The position numbers were made by a program, and so were the translations under genes. This document shows, piece by piece, positions 1 through 11,982 of a stretch of DNA of 64,000 nucleotides (positions are counted from its first letter, which is position 1; each line of letters begins with the position of its first letter). Below the pieces are notes generated by a model, which was given only the letters and a program-made list of their open reading frames with translations, had not been told where the DNA came from and searched no databases. The DNA comes from Escarpia spicata (Eukaryota > Annelida > Polychaeta > Sabellida > Siboglinidae): NCBI GenBank assembly GCA_963995525.1, contig OZ023217.1, forward strand, positions 6,612,760 through 6,676,759. The letters run 5' to 3'.

Positions 1-733
1 CTTCTTGGGTTTCCATATACAGGTGTACTGTGATGTTGGTTAGTCAAAGTAGGTAAGGCACCCTCTTCTTGGGTTTCCATATACAGGTGTACTGTGATGT
101 TGGTTAGTTAAAGTAGGTAAGACACGCTCTTCTTGGGTTTCCATATACAGGTGTACTGTGATGTTGGTTAGTCAAAATAGGTAAGGCATCTCTTCTTGGG
201 TTTCCATATACAGGTGTACTGTGATGTTGGTTAGTCGAAGTAGGTAAGGCACCCTCTTCTTGGGTTTCCATATACAGGTGTACTGTGATGTTGGTTAGTC
301 AAAGTAGGTAAGGCACACTCTTCTTGGGTTTCCATATACAGGTGTACTGTGGTGTTGGTTAGTCAAAGTAGGTAAGGCACCCTATTCTTGGGTTTCCATA
401 TACAGGTGTACTGTGATGTTGCTTAGTCAAAGTAGGTAAGGCACGCTCTTCTTGGGTTTCCATATACAGGTGTACTGTGATGTTGGTTAGTTAAAGTAGG
501 TAAGGCACGCTCTTATTGGGTTTCCATATACAGGTGTACTGTGATGTTGGTTAGTGAAAGTAGGTAAGGCACCCTCTTCTTGGGTTTCCATATACAGGTG
601 TACTGTGATGTTGATTAGTTAAAGTAGGTAAGGCATGCTCTTTTTGGGTTTCCATATACAGGTGTACTGTGATGTTGGTTAGTTAAAGTAGGTAAGGCAC
701 GCTCTTTTTGGGTTTCCATATACAGGTGTACTG
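1..733. repeat. Minisatellite, 64-bp unit, about 11.5 copies
   Basis: A 63-64 bp unit starting CTTCTTGGGTTTCC repeats at about 1, 65, 129, 192, 256 and onwards, with few substitutions per copy, ending in a partial copy near 733. The array is cut by the left window edge, so its full length is unknown. Short open frames across it are by-products of the repeat. Confidence 0.97.
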
Positions 734-735
734 TA

Positions 736-1182
736 CAATTTAGAGGGGGCCAACTGACCACTAGATTAACTAATAGTTCCAAGTCCAAGGCCCACATTAA
801 TGACTGTTAGATCATGGACACCACTGGTAGTGATACAAACAGAATGGATCAGTATTCATAAAATAAATGGCTTATGTGACACTGGTTTGTCACTGAAAAA
901 ACTCAACCATCCAATAATAGCTGTTATTGGCTTCCAAGCAAGCCGCTCGTGCACTAAAATGCACTCTTTTGATTAATTCAAGACTGGCAAAAAATTATTT
1001 CTGGCTAAGGGTCTGACCGAAAATTGTAGGCTGTCAAAAGCTGACAGAGGATTTGGGTGGAAAGTTGTGAAATGGTTCACCTAGGATCTAAAGGGTTTAC
1101 AGGAAAAGAGAAAGGAAAAAAAATTGGTCATACAAAGTGAGGAACTGACTGGAAGTGAAGCCATATGAGAATACCCCAAATG
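736..1182. other. Unannotated stretch, nothing recognised
   Basis: Unique-looking AT-rich sequence between the minisatellite and the first MITE. I see no exon with good splice sites or recognisable protein similarity. Confidence 0.5.
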
Positions 1183-1435
1183 TAAGGGATCATCTCAGAA
1201 TGTTGATGTCCGATGAGACAAAATTATTTCATTTCGGGGAGTCAGTTTCATATGACGTCAGACATCGATATTTTGCACTTTGGACTGATACTGTTTATAT
1301 GTTGATATCATCATATCAATGTTCACCAACTTTAGTCTGAGGGAAGTGGGTGGGAGGGCTGAGGCCAGAATCGCCCCGCCAGGTGGGAGTAATTTTGTCA
1401 GTTATCAAACATCGACGTTACGAGATGATCCCTTA
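1183..1435. mobile_element. MITE-like element, TA-flanked, copy 1
   Basis: The left end TAAGGGATCATCTCAGAATG is the near-perfect inverse of the right end, which finishes GAGATGATCCCTTA. The terminal inverted repeats span about 25 bp, and the TA at both edges fits a TA target site as in Tc1/mariner-type elements. The element is about 253 bp with no coding capacity. A diverged second copy lies at 5547-5792. Confidence 0.8.
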
Positions 1436-2924
1436 GACTACATCAGAAACTCAAGCTGTGTTGTCACTGATAAGATCACTTCTCTTATTGTGTTTTAAGG
1501 AATGAGAAATTCACCATGAGCTGACCATTCCCTTGAGTGCATTGCTGACAACATATTAACTTTTTTCCAAGAATGTCTCAACAATAATCTTGTTATGATC
1601 GAGCCAATCACTCCCACATGTCTTATTGACTTCTATCTCCAGACCCGAGGAACAAATAAAACCCACTTCACACAGCAGTGACAAACTAGAGAGGAACCAC
1701 TACAGTGATACATGGTGTAAAAGACAGTTATATTTAATTTCACATCTGGCAAAAATATCCCTTGTCAATTTGCCTAAAACATAAACATTGCACATGAGCA
1801 CTATAATGTACCCATTTTGGTTTACGTTTTACAGAAATAAAGGAATTCTGAAATACAAATACTACATAGGAATATTTTTACAAAACAGGAATACTTGTGT
1901 CAACATTCAATTTAATGGATTAATACAATACAAGAATTAGTTAACGAATTAACACAAATTAGCAACTGCCAACATTCAAAATTATGGCACAAAATGTTTA
2001 GATTTTGCTAATCTGATTTTGGTATGAATGTAACACACATCACACCACGATCCACAAGTGTACAAGTCATTAATGACATGTACACTTCAAAGTACAGTGT
2101 ATGGCAAAAACAATTATGTACAAACGGATCTCAAAAAATCTCAAAATATCCATAATTATTAGAAAAATACAGGATGTTTCGAAAAAACAAGAACTGCAAT
2201 TAAAAACTGCTGTTGGGTAGAAACCAAACCACAAGAAAACAATTGATGGCTTCTTGGAAATGTAATGGTTCAGGCTGCGGTTAGCATGCACATTGTTGAA
2301 CAGAGCTATCGGTTAGCACACAGACGTGGGACAGTAAGATGTCTAAAGGTCAGACCATCTTCCAAACAAATTACATGACTTATGTTGAAACAGCTTGGCG
2401 CTTCAGCAGGTAATTATGCAAGGATACGTAATAGTAGCTATTGTCAATCATTACTTAGTTACCTTAACACATGTTGCTAGTTTTTAGCAGTTTTGGTTGT
2501 CCAGACAATCTATTCCCTGTTTCATGGAATAAATTTGCAAGGATTAAAAAAAAAATTAAGCAATATGTGAAAATACATTAATCAATTTGGTAAAATTATC
2601 TCCTTTTTTTCAGAAGTTAATGACACATTGACCAATAACAGAAGATCAAAACAACAGTAATAATAGATAAGTAGTTTAGCAAAAACGTTTATAATGCCTT
2701 AATTACAATTTATTAATATTCCACGGGATCATGTAAATCATCAAAGTTTACTACTGAAATGCATATTAAATGCGCCCAGTATATTAAAGCCTGATATTGA
2801 TAGGTATAACTGATTAATGCACTAATTATTCTAGGTGTCAAGGCCAATTTACAGGACAAGACATTCTTGGCTTCTTACTAGTGCAGCTGCTGTCAGGCAT
2901 GAGTGATTCTAGTAGTTATTAACA
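1436..2924. other. Unannotated AT-rich stretch
   Basis: About 1.5 kb of AT-rich sequence between the MITE and the LINE. A 73-codon minus-strand open frame at 2070-2291 has no recognisable domain and is probably chance. No further endophilin-B exon was recognised here. Confidence 0.45.
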
Positions 2925-5075
2925 AGATTTAACAAGATTTAACAAGATTGCCACCCAGAGAATTAACTCTAGGTAGCAGGTGGACAAGGAAGCCTTTGGC
3001 TTATCGAGAGTCCGACCCTTTTATCTATGTGTATCCCGCCCGTCTGAGGTATGTGTCGATTTTATTTTTAAACATATTCACACTACTAGCATCCACACAA
3101 TCAGCAGGTAATCTGTTCCATTCATTTACAGTCCTTTGTGAAAATGAAAACTTTCTTATATCCAATCTACTCTGCTCCTTTGCTAATGCAAGATCATGTC
3201 CTCTAGTCCTTCTATCTTTCTTAACTGAGAAAAACATATTTCTATCAATATTTTCATAACCCTTCAATATTTTAAACACTTCTATCTGATCTCCTCTCAA
3301 TCTCCTGGTCTCTAGTGTTGTTAAACTGCATTTTTTTAGGCGTATTTCATAACTAAGATCCTTCAGATTTTGTATAATTTTAGTTGCTCTCCTCTGCACT
3401 CTTTCTAGCATATCTATGTCCTTCCTGCGATATGGCCTCCATGCTTGAATACAATATTCTAAATGAGGCCTAACTATTGTTTTGTACAGCGGTATTATTA
3501 GCTCTTTTTCCTTATACGTTATGTTTCGCCTAATTAATCCAAGGATTTGATTTCCCTTTGAAGCTGCAATTCCGCACTGCTTTGAAATCTTCATATCAGC
3601 ACTAACGGTTAACCCTAAGTCCTTTTCTTTTACAGTAGTACTTAGTACAGTACCCCCCATTGTATATTCTACTTCTTCGTTCCCATGTCCTATGTGGAGG
3701 CATTTACATTTCCCAAAATTGAACATCATTTGCCACTTTTCAGACCATTTGATCAACCTGTCAAGATCATCTTGTAAATGCTGTCTATCTCCATCACTTT
3801 TAATCCTTCTAAACACTTTTGTATCATCCGCAAATTTCAACACCTTGCTTGTTATTTCATCATCCAAATCGTTTATGTATATTAAGAATAATATAGGACC
3901 TAATACTGATCCCTGTGGTACCCCACTCAATACCGATTTCCAGTTTGAAGCCTCCCCATCAACTACTACACGTTGTCTTCTGTCAATCAGCCATTGTTCT
4001 ATCCAGTTTATTATACCATTTCCTATGCCATGGGCCTTTAGTTTAAGCAGTAATCTTTGATGTGGTACTTTGTCAAAAGCTTTTTGAAAATCTAAGTAGA
4101 CGATATCTACTGGTGATCCCTCATCTACCCACTTAGTGATGTCTTCCAAAAAACATAACATATTTGTTAAGCATGACCTCGCTTTAAAAAAACCATGTTG
4201 AGATGGGTTTATCAAGTTTTGTTTAACAAGAAAATCCACCATGTGATCTTTAATTAGTCTTTCTAATAATTTACAAATCACTGATGTTAAACTCACTGGT
4301 CTATAGTTCTCTGACTTGTTTCTCGAACCTTTTTTGAATAACGGTATAATGTTTGCTTCTTTCCATTCTAAAGGAACCACTCCCTCTTCTAATGACAAGT
4401 TGAAAACTGTTGCAAGTGGTATGCTAATTTGTTCTACAATTTCCAATAGTAGTTTGGGTGGAATACCATCCACTCCAGGTGATTTATTATCCTTCATAGC
4501 CCTTATTTTCTTAGCTACCATTTCCGGGGTTACAATTAATTGTCCTAAATAGTCTGAATCTGCCCCCTTGAACTTAGCCTCTGGTATTGGCAGTGAACTA
4601 ATATCTTCCCTGGTAAACACTGAACTAAAGTACTCATTCAGGTCTTCTGCCATTATGAATCCCTCTGATATTATATTTCCAGCACTATCTTCTAGAGGAC
4701 CGACCTTATCTTGAACTTTCTATTTGCTTCGAACATACGCATAAAAACTCTTGCTGTCATGTTTTATATTACTAGTTAATTGTTGTTCATAGCTTCTCTT
4801 TGAATTTCTAATTTCAGCTGTAGCTTGGTTAAGTGCTTCTTTATAATTGTTGTAGTCTTCATCATTTCCAGTACATCTATATGACTTCCACATCATTTGT
4901 TTATACATAATTTTTATAATGGCTTCTTTCGATAAGTGTTTCTTTTTGGACCGTTTTCCTTGTTTTTTGAAGGGTACAAATTTATCGATTATGCACTTAA
5001 TTTCACTCTTTAATATATTCCAGCATTCTGTTGCCATATTATTGCACATGATAAACCACTCCCTCGTCAATTAGT
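2925..5075 (-). mobile_element. 5'-truncated CR1-like LINE
   Basis: A non-LTR retrotransposon copy read on the minus strand. Its 3' end lies at the low coordinate and finishes in about three tandem 10-bp repeats (ATCTTGTTAA type), the kind of short 3' terminal repeat seen in CR1-clade LINEs. The body carries the linker, reverse transcriptase and C-terminal region of ORF2. Homology stops near 5075, so the endonuclease and ORF1 are missing, as expected from incomplete reverse transcription. Related 3' fragments lie at 5381-5505, 36526-36770 and 50899-51160. CR1 is preferred over Jockey from the terminal repeats and the C-terminal WNRLPADCV motif; the clade call is inference. Confidence 0.9.
3025..5070 (-). 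pseudogene. LINE ORF2 reverse transcriptase, truncated, one in-frame stop
   Basis: Read from 5070 down to 3025 the frame is open except for one TAG near 4722, followed by an uninterrupted 542-codon stretch from an internal Met at 4653. The upstream part, about 116 codons and rich in Lys, is the linker ending in YAYVRSK that precedes RT in this superfamily. The RT domain shows YLDFQKAFDKVPH, SGVPQGSVLGPILF and the catalytic FADD box. The C-terminal region has RRTRGHD and WNRLPADCV. The enzyme would copy element RNA into DNA at a nicked target. The lost endonuclease and the stop make this copy non-autonomous. The largely intact frame suggests recent insertion. Confidence 0.92.
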
Positions 5076-5380
5076 TAGCACCATAGTAGCGAACAAGACA
5101 ACCAGCCCAAAATGTGATGAGCATACTCACTTTTTATTCCAACTAAATTTAGCCAGCTATACACATTTCCCAGTGGCTTTTCCAGACTTGCTCATTACAC
5201 TTTAAAAAAGTTTTTTCAAGCCTTTTTTCTAAATAATAAGTTTAACAGTACAACCGTTTCTGTTACAGGGTTAAAATTGTGTCTCTCCTAATATGTAGTA
5301 AATCATGTTACATTTAGTACGTGTTTTTAATGTTTCAAGTCAAAAAGTGTTTCTTTATAGTACAAGCATACATACCAGTA
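5076..5380. other. Unannotated stretch
   Basis: About 300 bp upstream of the truncated LINE end. No exon or element recognised. Confidence 0.4.
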
Positions 5381-5505
5381 ATTTAACAAGAGATTGGACA
5401 AGATTGCCATCCAGAATAAACAGATGACACAGAAGCCTTCAATGGCTTATTGAGTCAATACTACAATACAAGACGGGATAGCATACATGACGTCAGTGAC
5501 CCCTG
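5381..5505 (-). mobile_element. Decayed CR1-like LINE 3' fragment
   Basis: Aligns by eye with the 3' end of the 2925-5075 LINE: TTAACAAGA-type repeats, then GATTGCCAYCCAG, then AGAAGCCTTCAATGGCTTAT against the LINE's AGGAAGCCTTTGGCTTAT. It is short and diverged. Confidence 0.6.
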
Positions 5506-5546
5506 CCCCTACATAAAGTTTTGCATTTTCTTCCCGAGACTGTAGT

Positions 5547-5792
5547 TAAGGATCATCTCAGAACATTGATGTCCAATATCAGATGAAATTACTTTCATCT
5601 AGAGGAAGTTTCAGCTGCCGTCGGACATCAATATTATACACTTCTGATCGACACTGTTAATATACTGGTATCATCATATCAATGTTTACAAACTTTTATC
5701 TGAGAGGAGGGGGTGGGGGGGGGTGGGGGGCTGAGGCCAGATGAAAGTAATTTCATCTGAGATCAGACATCAACGTTCTGAGATGATCCTTA
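5547..5792. mobile_element. MITE-like element, TA-flanked, copy 2
   Basis: The left end TAAGGATCATCTCAGAAC mirrors the right end, which finishes GTTCTGAGATGATCCTTA. It is 246 bp, with subterminal sequence that also pairs (CAGATGAAATTACTTTCATC near the left, AGATGAAAGTAATTTCATCT near the right). Same family as 1183-1435, with better preserved ends. Confidence 0.85.
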
Positions 5793-7015
5793 CTTGAATA
5801 CAAAAAGCCTACGAAAGTCACACTAGTTTGTAAACATGACATTAAAGACCTGGGAAATATGGATTATTAACATAACTAGGCTACAAACCGCTACGGAACA
5901 ACAAACTACCCTTGGTACTTGTTTACGATGATGCCATCTACATATTAGGATAGACACAATTTTAACCCTGTAACAAAAACTCAGTGAGAAAGGAATCGGA
6001 ATCAAAAAAATTAGATGGAATTGGAATCACTGATGCGGAATCAACACAAGGTCAGAGCTGGAAATGCTGATGTGGAATCAACCCCAGATTGGAATTGGAG
6101 ATATGGAATCAACCACAGGTCTGGTACAGTAATCCTACACCAGGTGTACTAGTTGGCATCTTGCCAAGTTGTTGCCAACACATCAATCATACTCAGCTGC
6201 CACCACGTCAAAATCAGAATCAATGTGAATCAATGTTGTCATTCATACTGTTTACAGGCCTTGATTTTAGAGCGTTGTTCACACTGGTTCAACATCACAC
6301 TATACTCAGCTGGCCTACGAGCATGCCTATTAATATAAACATGCCATTTTCATAAAATTCTGAACTTTTGTTAAATTATTGTATGAAAAACCTCCTCCCT
6401 GTGTAAACACTGCTATCTGCATTAAGTGTCTGTGTAGTTATAAACCAATGAAAAACAGTTATAAACGTAGGCTAGCTGTCTTGGAAGTCATGCTCATACT
6501 TGTAAATCACAGAGACAGCTGGCAGCTAGATCTCATGAGATTCAGGAGACACATCTTGGAGTTGGATGGATAATGACCCGCTGACTATATTTATTTTAGG
6601 AGTGTTTACTTTTGCGCTCCTAAAATTTGGAGAAAAACTAATTGTCCTGCTCATACTGACACTGACATCTCGGTCGTCGACAGCTTCAGGTCCTGCACTC
6701 TTTAACAATTCCAGTGTCATGTTTCTGGCCAGTCAGTTACCACCAAATATTTAGTTTCTTTTCAGCTTTCAGTGAAACAGGACAAATATAGTTTAATGCC
6801 TACCATCAGTTTAACAAACGAGTTAGTATGTTTGTTAAATCATTACAAGACATAATTTCAAGCATTACATTTGGTGACTTGTGATAGTAAATAACCTTGA
6901 GCAGTTACATTGTTAGAAATCTGTACATCTGTGACCTTTTATTCATGAATCTGTCTGAAATGGGATGGGCAAAAAATCTAGTTGCGGCAGCAACTTTAAG
7001 ATGTCACCCACTCAC
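5793..7015. other. Probable intron 3 of endophilin-B, no exon seen
   Basis: Lies 3' of endophilin-B exon 3 on the minus strand. Around 5990-6120 a degenerate GGAATCAAC-type motif recurs. No match to the next conserved part of the BAR domain could be found here or further left. Confidence 0.45.
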
Positions 7016-7144
7016 CGTAGCCCGTGCCTGGACCAAATCCATTTCCAGCATCAATCATCGTCTGCCCAAGGACCTCCACGTTTGTCAATCGTGTCGGTTT
7101 CTTCTTGTCTAACTTCTGATAGAAATAGTCCTCCATCCGTACGT
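7016..7144 (-). CDS. Endophilin-B exon 3
   Basis: 129 nt; acceptor AATTTTCAG|ACGTACGG, donor GGCTACG|GTGAGT. Phase 1 in and out. The junction codon gives Asn, restoring QPNPNVRMEDYF, and the exon ends in FGPGTGYG, a conserved stretch of the family. Confidence 0.95.
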
Positions 7145-8184
7145 CTGAAAATTAATAACCCATATTAACACTTAACTAATAACACCCGGTAATAATTATT
7201 AAAATTAATAAATAATAATAAAATCTAATAATAATAACTCTTTATTTACACTCATTTCCACAGTAAAACTATGTTCTAGGGTGTTTATAATTTGTCTAAA
7301 ATGTTAAAACTTAAAATTTAATAATGATTAATATAGCTACTAAAACATGACTAATAATAATAAAATCTGTAATTTCATTTGTACAATGTTTTGAGATCTT
7401 CCGTATATGCGAAGAATGGATTTTGATTATTATTATTATATTATAATGTATATATTTGTACTCACTATTTGAACCCACAATTATATTAAATATTTAATAT
7501 AATATTTAACTAAAAGGAACAAATCTAATCAAAATGAGCAGTGGTCACTAGAAAACAATGTCCTAGTAATTAATGAGTTCCCAGGTGTCCATCCTTATTA
7601 ATTTCCCCAGAGTACTTCTTGAATAACAGTCTATGTAACATCAAAGAGATATTTGGCTATTAGGAAATACCTCCAAGGAATCCTGGATCCCACATATAAT
7701 GACATGAAAGGGTCACTGAGCTCATTGGGATAACACATATTAGCTAAGTTCATCCACAGAACAGATGGGTGTGTTTGAAAATTCACTTTCTTCATAAAAT
7801 AAGTAATGTAGTATTATCACATTAAATACGGGGTAGCACCATGTTTCAGTGTCTTTGTAGTAGTTACAGTTTTTGTCTGCAAGTATACTGACAGATTTAT
7901 TTGTAAAAATGTCATACATTCTGTAATTAAGATAATGACTTTGAATTGTTATACTGAAATTAAACACTATCATTTAATAGGTGTACGTAACTTTGTTGGC
8001 ATGTTTATAAGTCAATGTTTACATGAAACTTAACAAGACTTCACTTCCTACAAGCACAAAATACATAATGAAAAACAAAATAAATTGATTAATCTTGTAT
8101 TGTCCAGCAAAGAAAACAATGCTACAATCTTCTGCTAGAAACTCGGAATATACCCATATGTATATATATATATATATATATACG

Positions 8185-8219
<35 letters not shown>

Positions 8220-10674
8220 TACATAGAAATAAAAAAAACAGATTGTACAATATTATCAGAAAAAAATTTCATTTTTCTAGTTTTGTCACGTACTAAGTAG
8301 ACAGCAGCTACAACAAGCATTAGTTACGGCGAGCGACAGAATGTTGGTAGTCTCAGTAGAAATATCCACTTGGCTATTGATATGATCCCAATTAAAACGT
8401 GTGGATGCACATAGTTATTGATACCTGATGACAGTCAATCAACGAATCGATAAATCCAGGGAATGCTGTTCTGCTACTATGCTGATGCATCAATAATTAT
8501 TACAATTACAAATTGCGGATTCCAAATGGTGCAAATTGTTACTTGTGGTGTGCCTATTCATAATAATAATGATTTAAATAGCGGATTGTGTATTGGTACT
8601 GCTCTGTAACAATACAAGACTTAGAATCGATTATAAATATACGATATATATTGTAAGAAGGTCTGCTTGTGTAGTAGTAAACATAGCTTTAGTTCTTTTG
8701 TCAAGTACTTGATTTCTGAATTAACAAAACAGACCACACAAAAACATGCAAATTAAAAAGAAAAATGAATGCTTTAAAATGGTATTAAAAATAGACAGGG
8801 TTGAGAATATATTGCTGGCTGATTTCATAAAGTCCATGTACTGAATGACCCAACTGTCAAATGCATGTAAATGCAATACAATGTTAATTTTTCAATACAT
8901 CAATGTAGTCCGTTAGTGGAATAGACTATCACACTGCACTAATAATAAACACATGTGGGTTGACCTATTTAGTGCACCCTGGAGGTGAGAATGGGAATAT
9001 GTTCATTGCCTACATTCCCCAGTCTCCTAAGTCAATCCTCCAAGGCTATCCCAATCCACTTTGGCATCATCACTTCTGCTATAGACATGTGGAGTGTTCC
9101 TGGTTGCAGTAAATGATTAATTACCACAGTCCGACATTCAAACATAGTTCATAGAAATTTCTGAGAAATTATCAAAAACTAGACACACAGGGTCCGTGTA
9201 TAATAAAGCATACTTTAAAAATATTTTTAGTGTAATTTGTTGGTTTTGAGTATCGCCAAAGTATACAAATCATCAAACATTTATGATGAAAATTAAAATG
9301 TTATATCTAAATTATATAATAGTCATTATATGAAAAGTTATGATTTGAACAACAAAATAAACTTATACAATGAAGTTATATTTATTTTATGCAGTTAAGA
9401 TACTTAGCTTATAATATATCTTGATTTTGCAAAAAATGTGTTCAGATTTGGTACCTTTAAACCCGATATGGGTATAAACATCACTCAAAACTATATATAT
9501 ATATATATATATATACACAGCATGGTTTATTTGGCATTGCCACTTGAAGTGCATGTCTAAAGCAAGAGCACATTGCAAACACAAACTACACCTACTGGGA
9601 TTTGGCTGAAGCACTGCCTCCGTCTGACTGAGAATACTTTCCGTCCATTGCCTCGTGTTGTCTGCTCTCTGTAATAGGTTCTCAAAGTGTGCATCGAGTT
9701 CTGTCTTATCTGCATGGCCGAATTTCTCTTCTGTGTACTGTTTCATCAAAAATAAACTTTATATTATATACATGTAGATAATATACAACACATCTATTAT
9801 GCTATAATTATACTTACTTAATGATGTTAAATATTGTTAACACATAAATTAATAACATTTCAGTTTCTTAATGAACACAGCTAAATACACTTTACTTCCT
9901 GACAGACTTGTTCATTCAAAACCATCTCAACTTCTGTGGATAGTTTTCAGCAATGCTGCAATTACTGTGCAAAGAATATTCACTCAAATTACGTACAAAT
10001 ATCCACTACTGTCTATATAACCAGGTACTCATTCATACAGCTAAATGAACTGCAGCGACGCAAAGTGAACAAACTTGAGCTGGATTCAACCCGGGTTCTC
10101 TTGAATCAAGTGACAGTCCAATGCTCTATGGCTCCACAAAAAGTGTCATACCCTGTATGTGAACTGGTCGATAACAATAAATACATGTTAACAATCCCCC
10201 ACTAGTCCTAGCCTAGCATAGGCGTATGCCAGGGGGCGTGGCAGAAATACGAGGATTTCATGCATTTATAATTTCTGGGAACGACACTATTGAGAAAGTT
10301 ACTCAATGTATCAGTTGAGTGGTATGTTCAAAGACAACGAATATGACTTGACACAAAGGGTAGTGGGTCAATCCGCGGACAGACAACGACATCCGCCACC
10401 AGTACGTAGCATGTGACAGTGAATCCGAGTGATAGTCACAGCCGTGTTGACTATCGCGGGACCCGTGTCGTGTTGCATCGTCATCGACCCGCAGACAGCC
10501 GTGTCACTAAACGTCGTTCAAATACGGCAACTAAAGATTTCAGACAACCGCCAATCTAAAACCGTAGACCACCGTTATATAAGATTTCCATCGTGCGTCT
10601 GTATGTACCTGTTTTGCCCTGGTAAACAGCGTTCCCGCGTCAGAAGCAAACTTCTTCAGGTTTAGGCTGTCCAT
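7016..10674 (-). CDS. Endophilin-B (SH3GLB-type) N-BAR protein, first three coding exons
   Basis: Three minus-strand exons (10674-10609, 9737-9596, 7144-7016) join in frame (phases 0, 1, 1) into about 112 residues matching the N terminus of endophilin-B. Exon 1 encodes the short amphipathic helix that inserts into membrane (MDSLNLKKFASDAGTLF). Exon 2 carries TEEKFGHADKTELDAHFE and ends QPNP. Exon 3 carries YFYQKLDKKKPTR, then MIDAG and FGPGTGYG. Proteins of this family bend and bind membranes of mitochondria, Golgi and autophagic compartments through a dimeric BAR domain and carry a C-terminal SH3 domain. The rest of the BAR domain and the SH3 exon are not visible and should lie left of position 1. 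The start Met sits in a good context (aaacATGG). B-type is favoured over A-type from the NLKKFASDAG and QPNPN patterns. Confidence 0.93.
7145..9595. other. Endophilin-B intron 2
   Basis: 2.45 kb of AT-rich intron, with a (TA)n tract at 8157-8219 and a smaller one at 9494-9516. No further exon or recognisable element seen. Confidence 0.7.
8157..8219. repeat. (TA)n microsatellite
   Basis: Alternating TA over about 60 bp, broken only by single CG and G/C interruptions around 8183 and 8209. Confidence 0.95.
9596..9737 (-). CDS. Endophilin-B exon 2
   Basis: 142 nt; acceptor GATGAAACAG|TACACAG, donor AATCCCA|GTAGGT. Phase 0 in, phase 1 out. Encodes the first BAR helix segment including TELDAHFENLLQRAD and the QTEAVLQPNP end. 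Confidence 0.95.
9888..10148 (-). mobile_element. tRNA-derived SINE in endophilin-B intron 1
   Basis: Minus-orientation copy of the SINE family also at 27512-27823 and 43008-43320. The tRNA-like head is near 10090-10145 (B box GGGTTGAATCC on the minus strand), followed by the shared body with the TGTATGAATGAGTACCTGG-type core. Diverged. Confidence 0.8.
10609..10674 (-). CDS. Endophilin-B exon 1 (start codon)
   Basis: 22 codons from ATG at 10674 to AAACAG|GTACAT, phase 0. It encodes the H0 amphipathic helix. The flanking sequence at 10380-10760 is relatively CpG-rich for this window, which fits a promoter-proximal position. Confidence 0.92.
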
Positions 10675-10839
10675 GTTTATCGTTTCTCGGTGGGCGAATA
10701 AAAGCGGTACTACGCATGTTCTATTTCCACTGTTAGATACTAAGGCGCGCGGTAACATGACCGTGAGCCGCAAATGTAACACGATAAAAGTCCTGGCATT
10801 TATTGATCAGTATGTATCGTAGAACAACAGAGTGACAAA

Positions 10840-11425
10840 TGGTTGTTGAAATTCCACCTAAACAAATGTAAACACATGGAAATTGGGACAAATAATATAG
10901 GTGAAAACAAATATTTCATGACAAACAATAATCTTCACTAGACAACGCAGAAAACCAAGAAGACTTAGGTGTAATTATCAATTCAAAGCTTTCCTTTGAT
11001 GATCACACAAGTCAAGTGGTTAATAAAGCAACCACAATAACAAAAATAATCAGATGAACTTTCCAATGCCCAGTAAGAAGGACCTATATATATAGAAAAA
11101 CTAAAATTACACAAAAATTACCCACACTAACATACAGAAGACTATAAGAGTAGACATAATAAAAATGTACGAGATAAGGCACAACCTGTGCAATAAGGAA
11201 TCTGCACTGAACCTCCTGAAATTGGATGAAGTGTCACAAAGATCAGGTAGTAGAGGACACTCTCTCAAACTATTTACACAAAGAGCTAGGTTAAACCTAA
11301 GAAAAAAGCATTCCCACTTAGAGTAGCAGAACCATGGAATAGTCTCCCAGAAACAGTAATACAAGCTAGAACATTAAACTCATTCAAGTCGTCTAGACAA
11401 TTTATGGTCTACCCATGCGATTCTT
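10840..11425 (+). mobile_element. Decayed CR1/Jockey-like LINE, RT C-terminal remnant
   Basis: Translated with frame corrections, it gives EDLGVIINSKLSFDDHTSQV near 10960-11020. At 11150-11390 follow MYEIRHNLCNKESALN, GSRGHSLKLFTQRARLNLRK and EPWNSLPETVIQARTLNSFK. These match the C-terminal region of non-LTR reverse transcriptases. Several stops and frameshifts show an old, dead copy. Confidence 0.82.
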
Positions 11426-11982
11426 TATGACTATGAAGCACCATGAACAATGAATACTGGAATAAGAAATTATGAGTTACAAACATTTGATTCTGAATCT
11501 GATCAACAAGGAAATGAGTGGATCCTGTGATCAGAACCAACTTAAGGTATCTTAATGTGAGGTAGTATAATAAAAATATACCAGTTTCAGTGGCGCTATA
11601 TGAGATGTAATTATTCATGGGTTTGTATAATTATGTTCATTAAATATCGTCAAGCCACCACTTTTGTGAAATGTTCAAAATTTTTACAACATTCAACAGT
11701 ATGAACATTAACAAACATGTAGTATTATGATATTCATATAGAGCTAGGTTCCAATCTCCATCAACATGGTAGCTGAGCACCATATTGGTATACAAAATAG
11801 TCTTAATGAAAATGTTACTTGGTTTCGTACACAAGTGCTTAATGTTTGTGTATATGAGAAATGTAGCATACGGCTTATAATTATTCATAAATACCAGTTA
11901 GGGTGTTTTTACATTCAGAAAGGAGGAGAACATGTAAGGTCTTAAAACTTTGGATACATGAGATGTAGAGGCAGAGGTCAGA
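11426..11982. other. Unannotated stretch
   Basis: AT-rich sequence with no recognisable gene or element. Minus-strand open frames of 69 and 82 codons have no domain signature. Confidence 0.4.

Noticed and set aside
3025..4653. Host gene for a 542-residue protein
   Set aside because: Motifs are those of a LINE reverse transcriptase and the region ends in LINE 3' terminal repeats.
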